From: Mycobacterium florentinum
Lineage (GTDB): Bacteria; Actinomycetota; Actinomycetes; Mycobacteriales; Mycobacteriaceae
Reading direction: 5' to 3'
NCBI RefSeq assembly: GCF_010730355.1
Contig: NZ_AP022576.1
Location: forward strand, 5,394,001 to 5,458,000
DNA length: 64,000 nt
Shown: positions 56,081-64,000 of the stretch, one piece after another
Numbering within the stretch: the stretch's first letter is position 1
Layout of the letters: every line of letters begins with the position of its first letter
Notes under the pieces: model-generated
Seen by the model: the letters and a program-made list of their open reading frames with translations, nothing else
Database searches by the model: none
Told to the model about the DNA's origin: nothing
Position numbers and translations under genes: made by a program

Positions 56081-57649
56081 CTAGACCAACCAGGCCGCCG
56101 CGTCGGTCGGCAGCTGGCCGTCGACCAACGGCGCACTGGCGAAAATGGGTTCGCCGGCGGGCAGCGGCATCGGACGTTTTCCGGTGTTCAGCGCGCACAC
56201 CAGACCGCCTGCGCGGCGCCGGAATACCAGCCCATCGTCGGTCGCGGTCAGCCACTCCAGCTCGAGGCCGTCGAATTCGGCACGCTCCCTGCGCAATTTG
56301 AGCGCCGTGCGGAAAAACGCCAGCGTCGAGTCGGGATCGGCGTCCTGCTTCTCCACCGTCAACGGCGCCCAATCCGCGGGCATCGGCAACCAGGTATCGG
56401 GCGAACTGGAGAACCCGAACGGGGGAGCATCGCCCGACCACGGCAGCGGAACCCGGACCTTGTCGCGGCCCCGCTCGGTGTGTCCGGACCGTTCCCAGGT
56501 CGGGTCCTGCAGCACCTCTTCGGGCAGGTCCAGTACGTCGGGCAGCCCGAGCTCCTCGCCGTTGTAGATGAACACCGTGCCCGGCAGGGCGAGCATCACC
56601 AGCAGCATCGCCCGCGCCCGGCGCAGCCCGATCTCGCCGCCGCCGTAGCGGGTGACCTCTCGGTCGATGTCGTGGTTGGACAGCGTCCAGGTCGGAACGG
56701 AGTCATAGATCGCGGTGGCCGCGAGCGAATTCTCGACGGCGTCGTGAATTTGGTGCGCGTCGAAGCCGACCTTCGTCAGCCGGAAATTGAAGCCGAGATG
56801 CAGTTCGTCGGGCCGCAGGTATTCGGCCCAGAGCATGTTGTCCAGCACCCACACCTCGCCGATGGTCACCGCGCCGTCGTACTCGTCGACGATCTTGCGG
56901 ATCTTGCGGTGGATGTCGTGCACGGCCGGGTTGTTGAAGCGCGGGTCGTCGTCGCTGTGCGACAGCACCTTGACGGCTTCCTTCGCGTCGGGCAGGCCGG
57001 CCGGCTTGGCCATCCCGTGTGCCACGTCGATGCGGAAGCCGTCCACGCCGCGGTCCAGCCAGAACCGCAGTGATGCCTCGAAGTCGTCGAAGACCTCGGG
57101 GTTGTCCCAGTTCAGATCGGGCTGGTGGGTGTCGAACAGGTGCAGGTAGTACTGGCCGGGATTGCCGTCGGGCTCGACCACTCGCTCCCAGGCGGACCCG
57201 CCGAAGACCGACGTCCAGTTGTTCGGCGGCAGCGCTCCGTCGGGCCCCTTGCCGTCGCGGAAGTGGTACAGCTCCCGGGCGTCGGTTCCCGGGCCGGCGG
57301 CCAGCGCGGCCGCAAACCACGCGTGCTGCGAGCTGGTGTGGTTGGGCACCACGTCCATGGTGATCTTGATCCCGCGCTGGTGGGCCTGCGCGATCAGCCG
57401 TTCGATCGCGGGCATCCCGCCGAACAGCGGGTCGATGTCGCGAGGATCGGAGACGTCGTAGCCGTGGTCGGCCATCGGGGAGACGGTGACGGGGCTGAGC
57501 CAAATCGCGTCGATCCCCAGCCGTTCGAGGTGGTCGAGGTGGGCAACGATTCCGTCGATGTCGCCGACGCCGTCGCCGTTGCTGTCGGCGAATGACCGGG
57601 GATAGACCTGGTAGAAAACCGCGTTCGACCACCATGCTGCGGGGCTCAT
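56081..57649 (-). CDS. aglA: Alpha-glucosidase AglA (GH13)
   Basis: A 522-residue glycoside hydrolase family 13 enzyme (Rv2471 orthologue), cleaving terminal alpha-glucosides such as maltose or related sugars in the cytosol. Conserved GH13 regions: DVVPNHTSSQH (region I), GFRIDVAHG with nucleophile D208, IGEVWV with acid/base E265, and LSNHDIDR with D327. The start MSPAAWWSNAVFYQVYPRSF is typical. Length is standard. It lies directly after glbO on the same strand (24 bp), an order shared with M. tuberculosis, so the two may be co-transcribed. Confidence 0.93.
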   Translation of the reverse strand: MSPAAWWSNAVFYQVYPRSFADSNGDGVGDIDGIVAHLDHLERLGIDAIWLSPVTVSPMADHGYDVSDPRDIDPLFGGMPAIERLIAQAHQRGIKITMDVVPNHTSSQHAWFAAALAAGPGTDARELYHFRDGKGPDGALPPNNWTSVFGGSAWERVVEPDGNPGQYYLHLFDTHQPDLNWDNPEVFDDFEASLRFWLDRGVDGFRIDVAHGMAKPAGLPDAKEAVKVLSHSDDDPRFNNPAVHDIHRKIRKIVDEYDGAVTIGEVWVLDNMLWAEYLRPDELHLGFNFRLTKVGFDAHQIHDAVENSLAATAIYDSVPTWTLSNHDIDREVTRYGGGEIGLRRARAMLLVMLALPGTVFIYNGEELGLPDVLDLPEEVLQDPTWERSGHTERGRDKVRVPLPWSGDAPPFGFSSSPDTWLPMPADWAPLTVEKQDADPDSTLAFFRTALKLRRERAEFDGLELEWLTATDDGLVFRRRAGGLVCALNTGKRPMPLPAGEPIFASAPLVDGQLPTDAAAWLV

Positions 57650-57673
57650 GCTGCTCCGTTCGGTTTGGGGGAA

Positions 57674-58069
57674 TCAGAAGGGCGAATTGACCAGTGAGTG
57701 CGCAGCCATCTCGAGGTAGTTGAGCAACTCTCGGCGGTGCTCGTCGTCGAGAGTCTGCGAGTCGATCGACGCGACGGCGGTGTGCATGCACCGCAGCCAC
57801 GCGTCCCGCTCGATCGGGGTAATCCGGAACGGCACGTGACGCATCCGCAGCCGGGGGTGTCCGCGCTGGTCGGAGTAGGTGCGCGGGCCGCCCCAGTACT
57901 GCTCGAGGAACATGCGTAACCGCTCCTCGGCGCCCTCTAGGTCGTCCAGCGGATACAGCTCACGCAGGATCTCATCCTCGGGGACCTGGGCGTAGAAGCG
58001 CGCCACGATCGTCTTGAATGTCTCGGCACCGCCGACAGCGTCGTAGAAGGATTGTTGTACCTGATCCAT
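57674..58069 (-). CDS. glbO: Group II truncated haemoglobin GlbO
   Basis: A 131-residue haem protein (Rv2470 orthologue) that binds oxygen tightly and is linked to membrane-associated respiration and oxidative protection. Visible features: [20 protein letters not shown], the [23 protein letters not shown] region with the distal Tyr/Trp pocket, and the proximal His in [20 protein letters not shown]. The M. tuberculosis protein is 128 residues, so the extra N-terminal residues here (MDQVQQ) may be real or the start may be slightly later. GTG 58072 is an alternative. It is divergent from the HNH gene. Confidence 0.93.
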   Translation of the reverse strand: MDQVQQSFYDAVGGAETFKTIVARFYAQVPEDEILRELYPLDDLEGAEERLRMFLEQYWGGPRTYSDQRGHPRLRMRHVPFRITPIERDAWLRCMHTAVASIDSQTLDDEHRRELLNYLEMAAHSLVNSPF

Positions 58070-58212
58070 CACCCCCCATTGTGGTGCATCGGCCGGCTGG
58101 CGCAGTCAAACGGCCGGATGCGCAACTGCTGTTCACCGGCTCGACACGGCGAGCACCTGCAATTAGGCGTGCGATTGGCGGCGAATCATGGTGGACTATC
58201 CGCGGAGGATTT

Positions 58213-58908
<696 letters not shown>

Positions 58909-58966
58909 CCGCGAATCTTGTGTCCAGGCGCGCCGCGGGATCACTCGGTGGGATACGGTTTCGGTC

Positions 58967-59194
58967 GTGAGTGCTATGGAGATTCACCTTTACTTGGTCG
59001 GAATCCCGGCGTTGCTGGTGATCGTGCTGGCGGCGCTGATCTGGTCGCGCAAGGGGCCGCACCCCGCGACCTACAAGATGTCCGAACCGTGGACGCATCC
59101 ACCGGTGCTGTGGGCTGCCACCGACGAATTCGTCGGCCACTCACACGGACACCACGAGTTCTCAGTCGGAGGTGGCGCCAGTGGCACATGGTGA
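58967..59194 (+). CDS. ctaJ: Cytochrome aa3 oxidase small subunit CtaJ
   Basis: A 75-residue membrane protein starting GTG 58967 (ATG 58976 possible). One transmembrane helix ([19 protein letters not shown]) is followed by [20 protein letters not shown] and a His-rich tail ([10 protein letters not shown]). It matches the small actinobacterial cytochrome oxidase subunit I recall as CtaJ (MSMEG_4693) from the M. smegmatis III2-IV2 supercomplex structures. A -10-like TACGGT seven bases upstream suggests a leaderless message. The following DUF5130 gene overlaps its end by 14 bp. Confidence 0.75.
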   Translation: MSAMEIHLYLVGIPALLVIVLAALIWSRKGPHPATYKMSEPWTHPPVLWAATDEFVGHSHGHHEFSVGGGASGTW

Positions 59195-59648
59195 GGTAGC
59201 GACGAAGGCGCCCGCCGCGCTGCCGGTGGGCTTTGCGATCACCACGAGCGGACGGGTGTCTGGCGTCACCGAGCCCGGTGAGCTCTCGGTGCACTACCCG
59301 TTCCCGATCACGGACCTCGTCGCCATCGACGACGCCCTGAAGTACGGCTCGCGCCAGTCGATGACGCGGTTTGCCATCTACATCGGCGATCTCGGGAGCG
59401 ACACCGCGGCCCGGGCTCGCGAGATCCTGGCCGACGTGCCGACGCCGAACAACGCGGTGCTGCTGGCCGTCTCGCCCGACCAAGCCGTCATCGAGGTCGT
59501 CTACGGCTCGGAGGTCCGTGGCCGTGGCGCCGAGTCGGCCGCCCCGCTGGGCGTGGCCGCGGCCTCGTCGGCGTTCGAGCAGGGCCACCTGGTCGACGGC
59601 CTGGTCAGCGCGATCCGCGTGCTCAGCGCCGGGATCTCGCCGGCCTAG
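59181..59648 (+). CDS. DUF5130 protein, possible respiratory supercomplex factor
   Basis: A 155-residue protein (Rv2468c orthologue) from GTG 59181 with GGAGG nine bases upstream; GTG 59172 is in frame but closer to that site. The sequence [40 protein letters not shown] and [20 protein letters not shown] is the TPM-like DUF5130 fold. I recall the M. smegmatis counterpart (MSMEG_4692) as PRSAF1, found bound to the III2-IV2 supercomplex; this is from memory. Overlap with ctaJ fits a shared role. No membrane helix, so it is likely peripheral. Confidence 0.78.
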   Translation: MAHGEVATKAPAALPVGFAITTSGRVSGVTEPGELSVHYPFPITDLVAIDDALKYGSRQSMTRFAIYIGDLGSDTAARAREILADVPTPNNAVLLAVSPDQAVIEVVYGSEVRGRGAESAAPLGVAAASSAFEQGHLVDGLVSAIRVLSAGISPA

Positions 59649-59651
59649 CGG

Positions 59652-62231
59652 CTAAGCACCGTCGAAGGTGCGGGCCCGCAGCGCCCGCTTCACCCCGGCC
59701 TGGCCCTCCAGCACCAGGCGGCGCAGGGCCGGGGGCACCTCGGAGTCCGGTGCGGACAGGAACGTGTCGGCAGCGGCGATGCCGTCCTCGCTGATGTCCC
59801 AGGACGGATACAGCCCGATCACCACGGTCTGCGCGACCTCGCTGGAGCGCCGCGCCCAGACGCCGGGAATGGCCTGGAAATAGCGCGCGGCGAACGGCTT
59901 GAGCAATTCGCCCTGGCCGGGCGCCCCGAAGCCCGCGATGATCGAGCGGGCCGACGTGTTGGCCACGGTGTCGTCCTCGACCACGGTGGTGAACGCCTGC
60001 TCCTTGACCTCCAGCTGGGGACGGGCCGCGGCGGCCTGGGCGCCGTGGCGCTTGCCGGTCGCCGTCGGGTCGCGCCGCACCTCGGCGTCGATGAACGGCG
60101 TCTCCATGCCGTCGGCGTCGATATCCCCGGCGGTGGCCAGCGCGGTCACGATGCGCCAGCGCAGGTCGGTGTCGACCTCGAGGCCCGCCAGGCCCAGTTC
60201 GGCCGGGTCGCGGTCGAGCAGGTCGGCCAGCGCGCCGATGTGCCGGTCGGACAACACCGACGAGCAGAGCGTGTTGACGAAGGCGAGCTGGTGATCCGAG
60301 CCCGATTGGGCCGCCCGGGCCAACTCCAGTACCCGATCGGCGAACTGCGGCCAGCCGTGTTCGCGAGCCCAGCCCGGCTCGGCGTAAGCGCCCAGAGCCG
60401 TCTGCGCCTGCAGCAGCAGCCGTTGTGCCACACCGACTTCCGTCTCGGCCTGCACACCAGCTGAGACCAGGGCGACGAAATCGCGGGCACGCAGTTCGGC
60501 CTCACGGGTCATCTCCCACGCCGCGGACCACACCAGCGAGCGGGGCAGTGGCTCGGCGATGTCGGCGATGCGGTCCAGCGCGGTCCGCAACGACTGGGCG
60601 TCCAGGCGCAGCGAGCAATAGGTCAGGTCGTCATCGTTGACCAGAATCAGCTGCCCGGACGAAACACCAACCAGCCCAGGCACTTCCGTCTCGGCTCCTT
60701 CGACGTCGAGCTCCTCACGGTGCAGCCGCACCAACTTGCCCGAGCCGTCGTCGTCGTAGATCCCGACCGCCAGCCGGTGCACCCGGGTCTCACCCGCGCC
60801 CGGAGCCGCGCCGCTCTGCGCCACCACGAACCGGGTGAACTTCCCGTCGGCGTCGGTGTCGAACTCCGCGCGCAGGGTGTTCAGCCCGGTGGTCTTCAGC
60901 CACTGCTGGCCCCAATTCGACAGGTCGCGGCCCGACGCCTGCTCCAGCGCGGACAGCAGGTCGCTGAAGGTGGCGTTGCCGAATGCGTGGGTACGGAAGT
61001 AATCACGCAGCCCGGCCAGGAAGTGCTCCAGCCCGACGTAGGCGACCAGCTGCTTGAGCACCGAAGCGCCCTTGGCGTAGGTGATGCCGTCGAAGTTCAC
61101 CTCGACCGCGTGCAGGTCGGGGATGTCGGCGGCGATGGGGTGCGTCGATGGCAGTTGGTCCTGGCGGTACGCCCATGACTTCTCGACGGTCGCAAAGGTC
61201 GTCCACGCCGAGGTGTATTCGGTCGACTCGGCCTGGCACAGCACCGACGCGAACGTCGCGAACGATTCGTTGAGCCACAGGTCGTCCCACCACGTCATGG
61301 TGACCAGGTCGCCGAACCACATGTGCGCCATCTCGTGCAGCACCGTCTCGGCGCGCCGCTCGTAGGAAGCGCGAGTCACCTTGCTGCGGAAGACGTAGTC
61401 CTCGAGGAAGGTCACCGCCCCGGCGTTTTCCATTGCGCCGGCGTTGAATTCGGGGACGAACAGCTGGTCGTACTTGCCGAATGCGTACGGCACACCGAAG
61501 TTCTTGTGGTAGAAGCTAAATCCCTGCTTGGTCTCGGTGAACAGCCGCTCGGCGTCCATGTGCTGGGCCAGTGAGGACCGGCAGTAGATGCCCAGCGGGA
61601 TCTCGCCGTGCTCGTCACGGTAGGAGTCGTTCCACTCCGAATACGGACCCGCGATCAACGCCACCAGATAGGTGCTCATCCGCGGTGTGACCGCAAAACT
61701 GTGCACGCCGTTGTCGACCGAGGTGGTGGCGCCGTTCGAGATCACCTTCCAGTGCGCCGGCGCGGTCACCCGCAGGTCGAAGGTGGCCTTGAGGTCGGGC
61801 TGATCGAAGCAGGCGAACATGCGCTTGGCGTCGGCGGTCTCGAACTGTGAGTACAGGTAGGTCTCGTTGTCGACCGGGTCGACGAAGCGGTGCAGTCCTT
61901 CGCCGGTGTTGGAGTAACGGCAGTCGGCGTCGACGACGACGACGTTGCGGTCGGCCAGTCCGCGCAGCGGGATGCCGGTCGACTCGTCGTAGCCGGAGAC
62001 GTCCACGTCGCGCCCGTTGAGGGTGGCGCTGCGCACGGTCTCGGCGGAAAGGTCGATGACCGTGTCGGCGCCGGCGAGTGCGTCGAACACCACGGTGGTG
62101 GTGGAGCGGAAGGTTCGTTCGCCGGGCCCGCCGTTGCCGTCGGTGACGTCGAGGCTGATCTGGTAGCTGTCGACGGTGATCAATGCCGAACGCTCGACGG
62201 CCTGGTCTCGGGTCAGGTTAGGTAATGCCAC
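59652..62231 (-). CDS. pepN: Aminopeptidase N, zinc metalloprotease
   Basis: An 859-residue M1-family aminopeptidase (Rv2467 orthologue) that removes N-terminal residues from peptides. The exopeptidase motif is GAMEN (265-269), the zinc motif HEMAH (299-303) with the third ligand E322 in NESFA; the C-terminal half is the helical domain (LVWSAAWEMTREAELRARDF and onward). No signal peptide, so cytosolic or leaderless. GTG start 62231. It converges on the DUF5130 gene with 3 bp between ends. Confidence 0.95.
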   Translation of the reverse strand: MALPNLTRDQAVERSALITVDSYQISLDVTDGNGGPGERTFRSTTTVVFDALAGADTVIDLSAETVRSATLNGRDVDVSGYDESTGIPLRGLADRNVVVVDADCRYSNTGEGLHRFVDPVDNETYLYSQFETADAKRMFACFDQPDLKATFDLRVTAPAHWKVISNGATTSVDNGVHSFAVTPRMSTYLVALIAGPYSEWNDSYRDEHGEIPLGIYCRSSLAQHMDAERLFTETKQGFSFYHKNFGVPYAFGKYDQLFVPEFNAGAMENAGAVTFLEDYVFRSKVTRASYERRAETVLHEMAHMWFGDLVTMTWWDDLWLNESFATFASVLCQAESTEYTSAWTTFATVEKSWAYRQDQLPSTHPIAADIPDLHAVEVNFDGITYAKGASVLKQLVAYVGLEHFLAGLRDYFRTHAFGNATFSDLLSALEQASGRDLSNWGQQWLKTTGLNTLRAEFDTDADGKFTRFVVAQSGAAPGAGETRVHRLAVGIYDDDGSGKLVRLHREELDVEGAETEVPGLVGVSSGQLILVNDDDLTYCSLRLDAQSLRTALDRIADIAEPLPRSLVWSAAWEMTREAELRARDFVALVSAGVQAETEVGVAQRLLLQAQTALGAYAEPGWAREHGWPQFADRVLELARAAQSGSDHQLAFVNTLCSSVLSDRHIGALADLLDRDPAELGLAGLEVDTDLRWRIVTALATAGDIDADGMETPFIDAEVRRDPTATGKRHGAQAAAARPQLEVKEQAFTTVVEDDTVANTSARSIIAGFGAPGQGELLKPFAARYFQAIPGVWARRSSEVAQTVVIGLYPSWDISEDGIAAADTFLSAPDSEVPPALRRLVLEGQAGVKRALRARTFDGA

Positions 62232-62350
62232 GCGTCCAACTTAGTAGCGTCGCGAGCCGGCAGCGCGGACCGGGAACACGCGCGCGGCGGCTACGGTTGT
62301 GCTGAACGGTGTTCTAACCGTTCCCGATCTCGTCCGGAGAGGACTGCGCA

Positions 62351-62974
62351 ATGTCCGAGAAGGCCCCCGCGAAAAACCAAGCCGATTTCTGGTTCGACCC
62401 GCTGTGCCCCTGGGCATGGATCACGTCGCGCTGGATTCTTGAAGTCGAAAAGGTTCGCGACATCGACGTGAATTTCCACGTGATGAGCCTGGCGGTGCTC
62501 AATGAGAACCGCGAAGACCTGCCCGAGCAGTACCGCGAGAACATGAAGCGGGCCTGGGGACCGGTGCGGGTCGCGATCGCCGCCGAGCAGGCGCACGGCG
62601 CCGAGGTGTTGGCCCCGCTCTACACCGCGATGGGCACCCAAATTCACAACAAGGGCAACAAGGAACTCGAAGACGTCATCAAGCTGGCGCTCGACGAGGT
62701 CGGTCTGCCCGCCGAGCTGGCGGACGCCGCGACCAGCGAGGCCTACGACGAGGCGCTGCGCAAGAGCCACCACGCCGGCATGGACGCGGTCGGTCCGGAC
62801 GTCGGCACGCCGACCATCCACGTCAACGGCGTCGCGTTCTTCGGGCCGGTGCTGTCGCGGATCCCGCGCGGCGAAGAGGCCGGCAAACTGTGGGACGCCT
62901 CGGTGACGTTCGCCGCCTATCCGCACTTCTTCGAGCTCAAGCGCTCGCGCCACGAGGCGCCCGAGTTCGACTGA
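62351..62974 (+). CDS. DsbA-like mycothiol-dependent reductase (Rv2466c family) with CPWA active site
   Basis: A 207-residue thioredoxin-fold protein matching the M. tuberculosis Rv2466c mycothiol-dependent nitroreductase/disulfide reductase. The active site reads [15 protein letters not shown]19 is present, but position 22 is Ala (GCA codon) where the Rv2466c motif is CPWC. The DsbA alpha-helical insert ([20 protein letters not shown]) and cis-Pro region ([17 protein letters not shown]) are intact. It may therefore work as a monothiol enzyme using mycothiol. Start ATG 62351 has AGAGGA nine bases upstream. Confidence 0.88.
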   Translation: MSEKAPAKNQADFWFDPLCPWAWITSRWILEVEKVRDIDVNFHVMSLAVLNENREDLPEQYRENMKRAWGPVRVAIAAEQAHGAEVLAPLYTAMGTQIHNKGNKELEDVIKLALDEVGLPAELADAATSEAYDEALRKSHHAGMDAVGPDVGTPTIHVNGVAFFGPVLSRIPRGEEAGKLWDASVTFAAYPHFFELKRSRHEAPEFD

Positions 62975-63044
62975 CCTTGCTCCGCTCGGCGACGTGACAC
63001 CCCGCGCGTTGCGTCGCTGAGCGCACCGGGTAAGGATTGCGGGC

Positions 63045-63524
63045 ATGCGCGTCTACCTGGGTTCAGACCACGCTGGATTCGAGCTCAAGCAAGCGATCGT
63101 CGAGCACCTGAAAAAGACCGGACACGAGCCGATCGACTGCGGCGCCTTCACCTATGACGCCGAGGACGATTACCCGGCGTTTTGCATCGATGCCGCAATA
63201 CGCACCGTGGCCGACCCGGACAGCCTCGGCATCGTGATCGGGGGATCGGGCAACGGCGAGCAGATCGCGGCCAACAAGGTGCCGGGCGCCCGCTGCGCGC
63301 TGGCGTGGAGCGTCGAGACCGCGTCGCTGGCGCGTCAGCACAACAACGCACAGCTGATCGGCATCGGCGGCCGGATGCACACCGTTGCTGAGGCGCTCAC
63401 GTTCGTCGACGCCTTCCTCACCACGCCGTGGTCGAAAGCCGAACGCCACCAACGGCGTATCGACATTCTCGACGAATACGAGCGCACCCACAAGGCACCG
63501 CCGGTGCCGGGCGCGCAGGCTTAG
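63045..63524 (+). CDS. rpiB: Ribose-5-phosphate isomerase B
   Basis: A 159-residue enzyme (Rv2465c orthologue) interconverting ribose-5-phosphate and ribulose-5-phosphate in the pentose phosphate pathway. It starts MRVYLGSDHAGFELKQAIVE; the phosphate/ring-opening residues are in GSDHAGF, and the catalytic Glu (the mycobacterial replacement for the Cys of E. coli RpiB) is in GGSGNGEQIAANK. Later blocks ARCALAWSVETASLAR and GIGGRMHTVAEALTFVD are standard. The length is normal. The DNA glycosylase gene follows after 8 bp. Confidence 0.95.
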   Translation: MRVYLGSDHAGFELKQAIVEHLKKTGHEPIDCGAFTYDAEDDYPAFCIDAAIRTVADPDSLGIVIGGSGNGEQIAANKVPGARCALAWSVETASLARQHNNAQLIGIGGRMHTVAEALTFVDAFLTTPWSKAERHQRRIDILDEYERTHKAPPVPGAQA

Positions 63525-63532
63525 GGACCGTC

Positions 63533-64000
63533 TTGCCCGAAGGGCATACGCTGCACCGCTTGGCCCGGCTGCACCAACGACGCTTCGGCGGTGCGCCCGT
63601 CGCGGTGTCCAGTCCGCAGGGCCGCTTCGCCGAGGCTGCGGCCGCCGTCGACGGTCGCGTGCTGCGCAAGTCGAACGCCTGGGGCAAGCACCTGTTCCAT
63701 CACTACGCCGGCGGGCCGACCGTGCACGTGCATCTCGGTCTCTACGGCACCTTCACCGAATGGGAACGCTCCGACGAGCTTCCGGAACCGGTCGGACAGG
63801 TACGGATGCGGATGGTCGGCGCCGAGTACGGAACCGACCTGCGCGGGCCGACGGTGTGCGAGGTGATCGACGAGGCTCAGGTCAGCGAAGTCGTCGCGAA
63901 ACTCGGTCCCGACCCGTTGCGCAGCGACGCCGACCCAGCGTGGGCGTGGAATCGAATCGCGAAGTCCCGCAGGCCTATTGGTGCATTGTTGATGGACCAG
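63533..64000 (+). CDS. nei2: Fpg/Nei-type DNA glycosylase, 5' part
   Basis: A partial 156-residue frame running off the window end (Rv2464c/Nei2 orthologue). Start TTG 63533 gives LPEGHTLHRLARLHQRRFGG, with the catalytic Pro2 and Glu3 immediately after; AGGGA lies six bases upstream. The central beta-strands (GKHLFHHYAGGPTVHVHLGL, YGTFTEWERS) and the KSRRPIGALLMDQ helix before the zinc finger match the family. It excises oxidised bases; the C-terminal zinc finger is outside the window. Confidence 0.9.
   Translation, partial: MPEGHTLHRLARLHQRRFGGAPVAVSSPQGRFAEAAAAVDGRVLRKSNAWGKHLFHHYAGGPTVHVHLGLYGTFTEWERSDELPEPVGQVRMRMVGAEYGTDLRGPTVCEVIDEAQVSEVVAKLGPDPLRSDADPAWAWNRIAKSRRPIGALLMDQ

Overview
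The window is chromosomal DNA of a Mycobacterium, most likely a slow-growing non-tuberculous species. It is high-GC, with GTG and TTG starts, a PPE protein, mycothiol- and mycofactocin-linked enzyme families, and a backbone that reads as the Rv2518c-to-Rv2464c neighbourhood of M. tuberculosis in inverted orientation. That assignment rests on remembered family sequences; no search was run.

Region 1 (1-10,100) looks accessory. It holds the start of a DUF3556 membrane protein, a Baeyer-Villiger-type flavin monooxygenase, a TetR regulator, a D-aminoacylase-like amidohydrolase, a scar where two convergent genes have both lost their 3' ends (about 5,548), a molybdopterin oxidoreductase, an acyltransferase and a second TetR. 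Several perfect inverted repeats sit in these promoters. Region 2 (10,100-19,400) has tRNA-Lys, the lipoprotein L,D-transpeptidase ldtB, a transporter fused to a cyclic-nucleotide-binding domain, tRNA-His with a clear terminator, orn, a HerA/DUF853 ATPase, an SDR, a transporter and a proline-rich membrane protein.

Region 3 (19,400-28,300) is a leucine/acyl-CoA catabolic island: a TetR, then accD1-accA1-fadE19-maoC-citE and a mycofactocin-type SDR. An 18-bp palindrome in front of accD1 recurs as two near copies beside the TetR gene, which wires regulator to operon. Region 4 (28,300-37,200) is the most rearranged: secreted proteins, a bile-acid-type transporter, echA14, a YdeI-like gene fused out of frame to a frameshifted SigC-like sigma remnant, a cutinase, a DinB-fold gene with a TetR and three matching operators, and a PPE protein whose unusual C-terminal domain is duplicated as a separate gene next door.

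Region 5 (37,200-64,000) returns to conserved backbone: tRNA-Arg, lipQ, a wax ester/diacylglycerol acyltransferase, plsC and plsB2 (lipid assembly), a CopD-CtaG membrane protein, an Ssb paralogue, the ABC-F factor ettA, the large NAD-dependent glutamate dehydrogenase, a thioesterase, aglA, glbO, an HNH protein, ctaJ and a DUF5130 protein linked to the respiratory supercomplex, pepN, a DsbA-like mycothiol enzyme, rpiB and the 5' part of a Nei-type DNA glycosylase.

No CRISPR array, prophage, insertion sequence or complete unfamiliar system was found. The best candidates for something undescribed are the duplicated PPE C-terminal domain, the MFS-cNMP fusion, the dispersed GAGCGTAAC palindrome and the regulator-operator sets.
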